Assembly (NCBI GenBank): GCA_027257055.1
Contig: JAPVLO010000568.1
Location: 1 to 64,000 of the forward strand
Direction: 5' to 3'
DNA from: Cephalopachus bancanus
Taxonomy: Eukaryota > Chordata > Mammalia > Primates > Tarsiidae
DNA: 64,000 nt
Positions 58,775 through 64,000 of this stretch are shown here, in pieces. The notes under the pieces were generated by a model, which was not told the origin of the DNA, ran no database searches, and worked only from the letters and a program-made list of their open reading frames with translations. Each line of letters opens with the position of its first letter. The first letter of the stretch is position 1. The position numbers and the translations under genes were made by a program.

Positions 58775-60685
58775 TTCATCAGTCAGTTGAGAGAGGTGGG
58801 GACTGAAACTTTGAAGCCTTTTAGAAGGAAGAAAGATAAGTTCTCTTCTTAAATAGAAAATTAATAGGATGGTTTTAAACATAAAGATCCTCTGAGACAG
58901 TGTGACACAGTAGGTGAGGGAATGAAAGCGGAATAGAACGTCCAAGAGGATGGATCCACATTTGTTCATATGCTGTCTTTTCAGTGTGATATTATTCAGT
59001 TCGATTTTGTGACTCAGTTTCTTCATATTTTAAAAGAAGTTTTGAGGCTCAAAATTTTCCTGCCTAAATAAGCTATAATTCCATGTCTCTCTTGGTGGTG
59101 GGAAGGGTGAAGAGTAGGCTGGGGGAACTCTTTGGTCTATCTTGTGTAGACAGAGCTCTTTAGGTTTCTTCACTTGCACTAGCGTTGCTAGATATTATCC
59201 TCCAAATTTATGCCATCTGAGACAATACTTGTATTCCTGTACATGGATGGACTAAGCTGTGATCCTTCCACATCACTGGGAAAGTGCATTTTCACCATTG
59301 AAATCACTTGACTGCTCCTCAATTTGCCTCTTCTTACAGGAAGATGCTCTCCTGGTACCTGGTTGGCTTAATAGGGAAAAAAGCGTGGTACGGCAAGCTG
59401 GGAGTTGTAAGAGGAGGATACTCCCTATTGTGTTTTCAGACTTAGCCACGCGACTTGTTAGCAGAAATGACGTGAATCCCTGTTGTAGGAGCTATAGTTG
59501 CACATTTGAAGCTCTTTTTTCTTTTGCCATGGTGACTGGCAACATTTTCCTACAGTGGTTGCTCTTCAGACTAAGACTCAAAGTCAGGATGACGGCAATG
59601 CAGGACAAAGCCCCGAGCCAACCTTCTAGAGTGGCCACAGAAGAGAGAAACCAACCTTTAGGCTACAAGGACTTGAGGACTGTTTGCTTCTGTGGTGTAC
59701 ACTAGACTATCCTTATTGGCACAAGGTCTCGATATTCTTCTACTGAGTGTGGGATACTGGTGGTGCACTCTCTTTGCTTCTTTAATTTCAGCCCAGGGTG
59801 ATACAGTTACAAAGACTATTATGCTTTTGTCTTTGTTCCTCCCCTTTTCCTTTCATTGTTCTTTTTCTACCTTGCTACTATGCCTCTTTATCTATCATGT
59901 AGGGGGTGTTAAGACTCTTTCTTTTCTCTTTTTTTGTATGAACCTAGTCACTCATGCTTGCCGTAAAGACCTGCAAGATCACCTATCATTTTTTTCACTG
60001 TAGGCATTCTTCTATTTTAAAAACACATATTATTCAACAAATGATGTCTCAGTTTCAGTATATAATTAAAAAACAGAAAGCCTGATGTACATTCTGCCCA
60101 TCCTTGTAGAAACAGATAACCAGTGATTTATTTTACCATAATAAAAAAGTATTTATGCCTTGATTCATGTCTCTAATTCAGTGTCATTATTCTGTGGCTG
60201 TGCTAACTGTAGAGGAAGAGTTGTTTATAGTTACAGACAGAGCGTCAGACTGAGACCCAAAAGTTATTCCAAGAATGGTGACAAGAACAGCGTGTGTTAG
60301 AAGCTGCCCAGCTGGAAGGAGGATTGTGTGAAGTAGAAGTAACCTAAATATTCTCTCTATTGTCTTCTGTACATTACTTCTCTCCAGGGAGAATTTCTCT
60401 TGTCTGGTCTTTATTGGAGAAGCCAGTTCATTCATATTCCCCCCTTTAATGATGATTTTCTTGAATATCTAAGTTTGCAATGGAATCTCTCTTCACAGAT
60501 TCCACTGGGATTTCCAGAGATGAAAATGTGCATATAGCTAGCTTGAGAATACATACACCAGTATGTACTGATCTGGACCAGTCACAGAACATTAAAATAC
60601 AGTTTGTAGTCTGACTACTTGACCACTTCTAACAGAGCCTAATTTTTCTCTTTCCCTGAGACAAATCAAATGACTTTCTGGAATA
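58775..60685. other. Unassigned, possibly single-copy DNA
   Basis: No named repeat recognised over 1.9 kb. A 148-codon plus-strand frame at 59259-59705 follows a splice-acceptor-like 'gcctcttcttacag' at 59326-59339. Its translation shows no known domain and I treat it as non-coding. The stretch may still hold an exon of a non-coding transcript. Confidence 0.45.
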
Positions 60686-60689
60686 ATGC

Positions 60690-61620
60690 CAAGGCACTTG
60701 ATTTTTCTTTTAGAAAATTAAACTTTTCAAAAGAATAACATACAATGAATACCCATATTCTCATGTCCCAAATGTTTAAAATGTTAATACATTTTTTATT
60801 TTTTCTTGTTTTAGTATGTGTGTGCATTTTAAAAAACCACAGGTTATGTATATATACACATATATGTAGAAAAAATAATAAGATGTAAAACTCCTCTTTG
60901 TATTCCCAACCCATTGGCCTCTCCTTGTTCTCCAGAGACAACCACTATGATGAGTTTGATATTCACCCTTTTTAATGCTTTTACATATATCAATAAAAAT
61001 TCAGATACAAGATGCAATATTTCTATGGGTTTGGAAAAATTATATATACAAAATCATTCTATGCATTTCATTCTGCGACTTTAAAAATATTTAACATTAA
61101 GTGTTTTAGAACTATCCTTACTAATTTCTATAGCTCTGGCCCCTTTCTTTTATTTGGATAGCAATTCATTTCGTGAAGATCTAATATTTTATCCATGTCT
61201 TTATTGATGAGCATTTGGGTTGGTCCTCATTTTTTTAATGCTATCTTTGGCAATGCTATAGTAAACATCCATTTATGTGTCCTCTTGTGTACATAGTCAA
61301 ATGTTTCCCTAGAGTGTGTATTCAGTAAGGGAAATGTTAGGTTGTAGGTTAGCACCTTTCTTATTTTGCTAGATATTATCATACTTTTCTCCCAAATGGC
61401 AAGAGATTATCTGTTCGCCTGTCCTCCTTCTCTATACTGATATTGTCATGCTTTTAAATTATCATTAGTCTGATGAGTAAAAGATGCTCTCTTATTGTAG
61501 TTTTAATCTACACTTCCCTGATTACTGGTGAGATTTAACATCTTTTCATATGTTTATTGGCCATTTGTGTTTCCTCTGGATTGGTTATATGCCTAAATTA
61601 TTTCTGCTGATTTTTTCCTG
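60690..61620 (-). repeat. Old L1M 3' region, reverse
   Basis: 'acatacaatgaatacccata', 'gatgagcatttgggttggtc', 'taatctacacttccctgatt' and 'acatcttttcatatgtttat' followed by 'tggccatttgtgtttcctct' are the standard reverse L1M 3' region. Confidence 0.85.
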
Positions 61621-61624
61621 CACA

Positions 61625-62505
61625 CAGAAAAAGTATACTCAGCAGCACTTATGCATCAAAAAAGCTGGAAGGAGAGGTTAAACCATCTTCTGCATTGTTT
61701 ACTAGAGCTGTTCTCCTTAATCTACCTGAAAAAGATGACGTCATTGTGCAATTTTATTCTAGGAGGAATAGAATAGAATAGTATCACATTCATTTCTTGC
61801 ATAGACATTATCTAGTCACAAAGCACCTTCAAAACGGAAACAAATTTTACGTAACTTCCTTCAGAATTAACACACTAGCATTCTTTAAATAAACATTGCT
61901 GTGTAATAGCTAAAACATGGGCTTTGGAGTTATAAGGAGCTGATTTCTTATTTCAACTCTGCCAATTTCTACCTCAGTGTCTCTGAGTCTTCAGTATATT
62001 TTCTTGATCTTTCCAGCACTAGATTCAGAGTTCCGTTCTCCATCCATTCCTTGTTATCATCCCCATTTCAGTTCATTTTCATGACAATTCTACAGCCTGG
62101 CTTCACATTCTTAAGCTTTTCCATTTTGTCACCATCTTCTTGCTACTTCTGTGGCCTATTAGCATGGTCTCACGTGAAACAATGTTATTACTTATGAACC
62201 ACCTCCAAGAACTCCAGCTCCAAACTTTTCCTTTCTGGCCAAAACATCCTGCTCTTTCATTTTTGATTCTTCACTTTCCTTTTCGTTATCTTCCATCCCA
62301 CTAGCCCTGCCCTATGTTCACAAGTCCTTAGCCTCTTTTATCTTTACCAGTTTTTCTACTAGTCTGGAACTTTGTTCAACAATGCCCTCTCTTCCCAGAT
62401 CTCCCCTGGTCCTTTCATTGGATCTATGTTGTCAGTCATCAGACCCAAGGATGCTTCCTAGAAGTTTTCTCTGCTTGCCCTGTCATGAGATATTCAGCAC
62501 AAAAT
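61625..62505. other. Unassigned DNA with a MIR piece
   Basis: About 61905-61985 ('acatgggctttggagttata', 'ttcaactctgccaatttcta') is a plus-strand MIR fragment. The pyrimidine-rich remainder may include diverged L2 but is not certain. Confidence 0.5.
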
Positions 62506-62509
62506 AATT

Positions 62510-62695
62510 CGATAAACTACCACGGAAGTTCTCCAAGTATGGATCCTGCACCAGCAGCCATCCACATCACTCAAGAACTTGTTAAAAATATAAACTCTTA
62601 GGTTCATCCTAGACCTATGGAATTAGAAATTGTGGTGCTGTGACCCAATAATCTGTGCTCAACATGCTCTCCAGGTGATGCACTACAAATTCCTG
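62510..62695 (+). mobile_element. MER5A-type hAT-Charlie element
   Basis: 'aagttctccaagtatggatc', 'tgcaccagcagccatccaca', 'tcaagaacttgttaaaaata' and 'tgctctccaggtgatgcact' follow MER5A in order. Confidence 0.82.
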
Positions 62696-62770
62696 ACCTC
62701 AACAGAACCTGCTTCACAATCCTTTGATTAACTGGATACTCATTTGTCCACATTTTAAAATGAAAACGCA

Positions 62771-64000
62771 GATTCCCGACTTCCGGCAAGATGGTGATGG
62801 GGCAACCTGGTCTACGAAACCCTCTGCAAAGGAGAACACAGAGGGTCTCTGGCTCTCTCCCTGGGGGCTGCGGACCCCAACATCACAGCCTCCTCTTCAC
62901 ACGGAACTCGGCCATTGCCACCGCTGGGGCATCGCAGTGGTCTGGACAGCCACTGCAGTGCAGACACAGCAGCCACCGGCACCGCCGTGGCCTCCGTGGC
63001 GGCCAAAGCACATCGTGCCACCCGTGCCTGAGGCAATCCATGACTTCAGTCCTTGAAGCCCCTGAAGGCAAGATCTGCTGGGATCACTGCCACCTCTCCT
63101 GCAACCGTGACATCCTGCCTGCCGTGGGTCTCCTCCCGTGTGCCCTGTGGCAGGCTTCCATGTCTGACCTCTGCCTGGTTCCTGTCTGGCCCCATCCCCT
63201 CTGGGGTGAGCAGCTGAGATAGCATCACCTGCTGGCGATTCAAGGTAACAACACCGAAACGGGAGAAACAAGCTTGAAAAACAGACACAGGCCAGAGTGG
63301 TGAACGGAGGGTGATCTGAACTGTCCTTCACAGCAGGCCAGGGGCAACTGGCCCTAAGTGCAAACTAATTTACCAGCTTGAAAAGAAAGCTAGAAATCAG
63401 AGATGAAAGGACATTGAACTTAAACAAAAAGTCTCAGAGTGTGCTTGATTGGTTCTGTTAGTTTAATGACTTAATTCTATTCCTACTATATTGTTCCTTT
63501 TTTTCCCTCTTCCTTTTCTTCTCTTTTCTCCTCTCTGTAAGCCATATCTTTGTATAGAGGAACAGCACACCAATAAAGTGGTTGGTTAGCTTGTATGTTA
63601 GCATCATTGTATGTTTTATTTGTTTTTGTATGGTAGTTGGTTAGTCTGTAGCTGTGGTCTGTTGTTTTTTATCTGTTTCAGTATAGGTCTCTCTCTCCAT
63701 TTGTTGGTACACTCGTTTGTTTCCCGCCTTACTCCTCTATCTCTCCGCCCCCCTTTTCCCCCCACTGTCTGCTCCATTCTCTACCCTCTGCTAACCACAT
63801 TTTATTTCAGGGAGTAAACCTACAGCCCCACTGCATGGACAGATTCCAAGGCAGTGGGAAGTGGGTTTCAGATTATTGATACACCTGTCGGCGAATACCA
63901 GGACCTGCAGATAGATTTTGAATCACAGCTCCCCCTTAAGTAACTCTCAAAACTGCAAAAAGGATGACTTCCAACCTACAGTGCAACTCCAAAATTGAAC
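62771..64000 (+). promoter_or_regulatory. CpG-rich promoter-like block, probably the 5' UTR of a young full-length L1 running off the window
   Basis: An abrupt change from AT-rich DNA to a CpG-rich block of about 540 bp (62777-63310; roughly 20 CpG by eye). It starts with the ETS-type motif cttccgg next to the YY1-type motif caagatgg ('gacttccggcaagatggtga'). A YY1 site just inside the 5' end is the known arrangement in primate L1 promoters. Downstream come a pyrimidine-rich zone and A-rich sequence at the window edge that could lead into ORF1. A host CpG promoter with exon 1, or another retroelement, is the alternative. No ORF1 is visible before the window ends, so the call is inference. Confidence 0.5.

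Noticed and set aside
59259..59705. 148-codon plus-strand frame after a splice-acceptor-like site
   Set aside because: No recognisable domain, no clear donor, and codon content typical of random sequence; not enough for an exon call.

Overview
This is a window of primate nuclear DNA with no supported protein-coding gene. It carries dimeric 7SL-derived Alu elements, which are a primate hallmark, together with MIR, L2, MLT1/MaLR LTRs, Tigger and MER DNA transposons, old L1M elements and long pure (CA)n/(TG)n arrays. The youngest Alus are neither the human Y/S type nor the lemur/loris type. They carry their own diagnostic changes, and the youngest L1 3' ends are also unlike human L1PA. This fits a tarsier (for example Carlito syrichta) best; that species call is inference.

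Layout. 1-9.1 kb: MIR, an L2 end, a MaLR LTR, a MER2 (Tigger) element, a probable ERV1 LTR, a young L1 tail and microsatellites in unassigned AT-rich sequence. 9.1-12.3 kb: an old plus-strand L1M split by an Alu, an LTR and a MER1-type transposon. 12.3-19.7 kb: unassigned sequence, two MaLR LTR pieces, and L2 and minus-strand L1M fragments. 19.7-24.1 kb: a plus-strand L1M with an Alu and another L1 tail inside it. 24.2-25.3 kb: a Tigger element and a MaLR LTR. 25.3-31 kb: a long minus-strand L1M with a MaLR LTR and an Alu inside it. 31.3-31.5 kb: a short twin-primed L1. 32-53 kb: mainly unassigned sequence with scattered Alu, MER5, MIR, L2, MLT1, L1 tails and a second Tigger copy. 53.5-58.1 kb: an unusually long minus-strand L2 interrupted by an LTR, L1 pieces, an Alu and a young L1 insertion that carries an inverted copy of its own flank. 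58-62.7 kb: MIR, L1M and MER5A. 62.77 kb to the end: a CpG-rich, promoter-like block beginning with ETS and YY1 motifs, probably the 5' UTR of a young full-length L1 that runs off the window.

Open frames of 60-215 codons are explained by Alu, L1 or simple-repeat read-through, or by chance; none shows a recognisable host protein. No rRNA, tRNA, CRISPR array or bacterial-type system is present. The real interest lies in how the young Alu and L1 copies are built. Family names come from remembered consensus sequences and were not checked by a database search; boundaries of old repeats are approximate.
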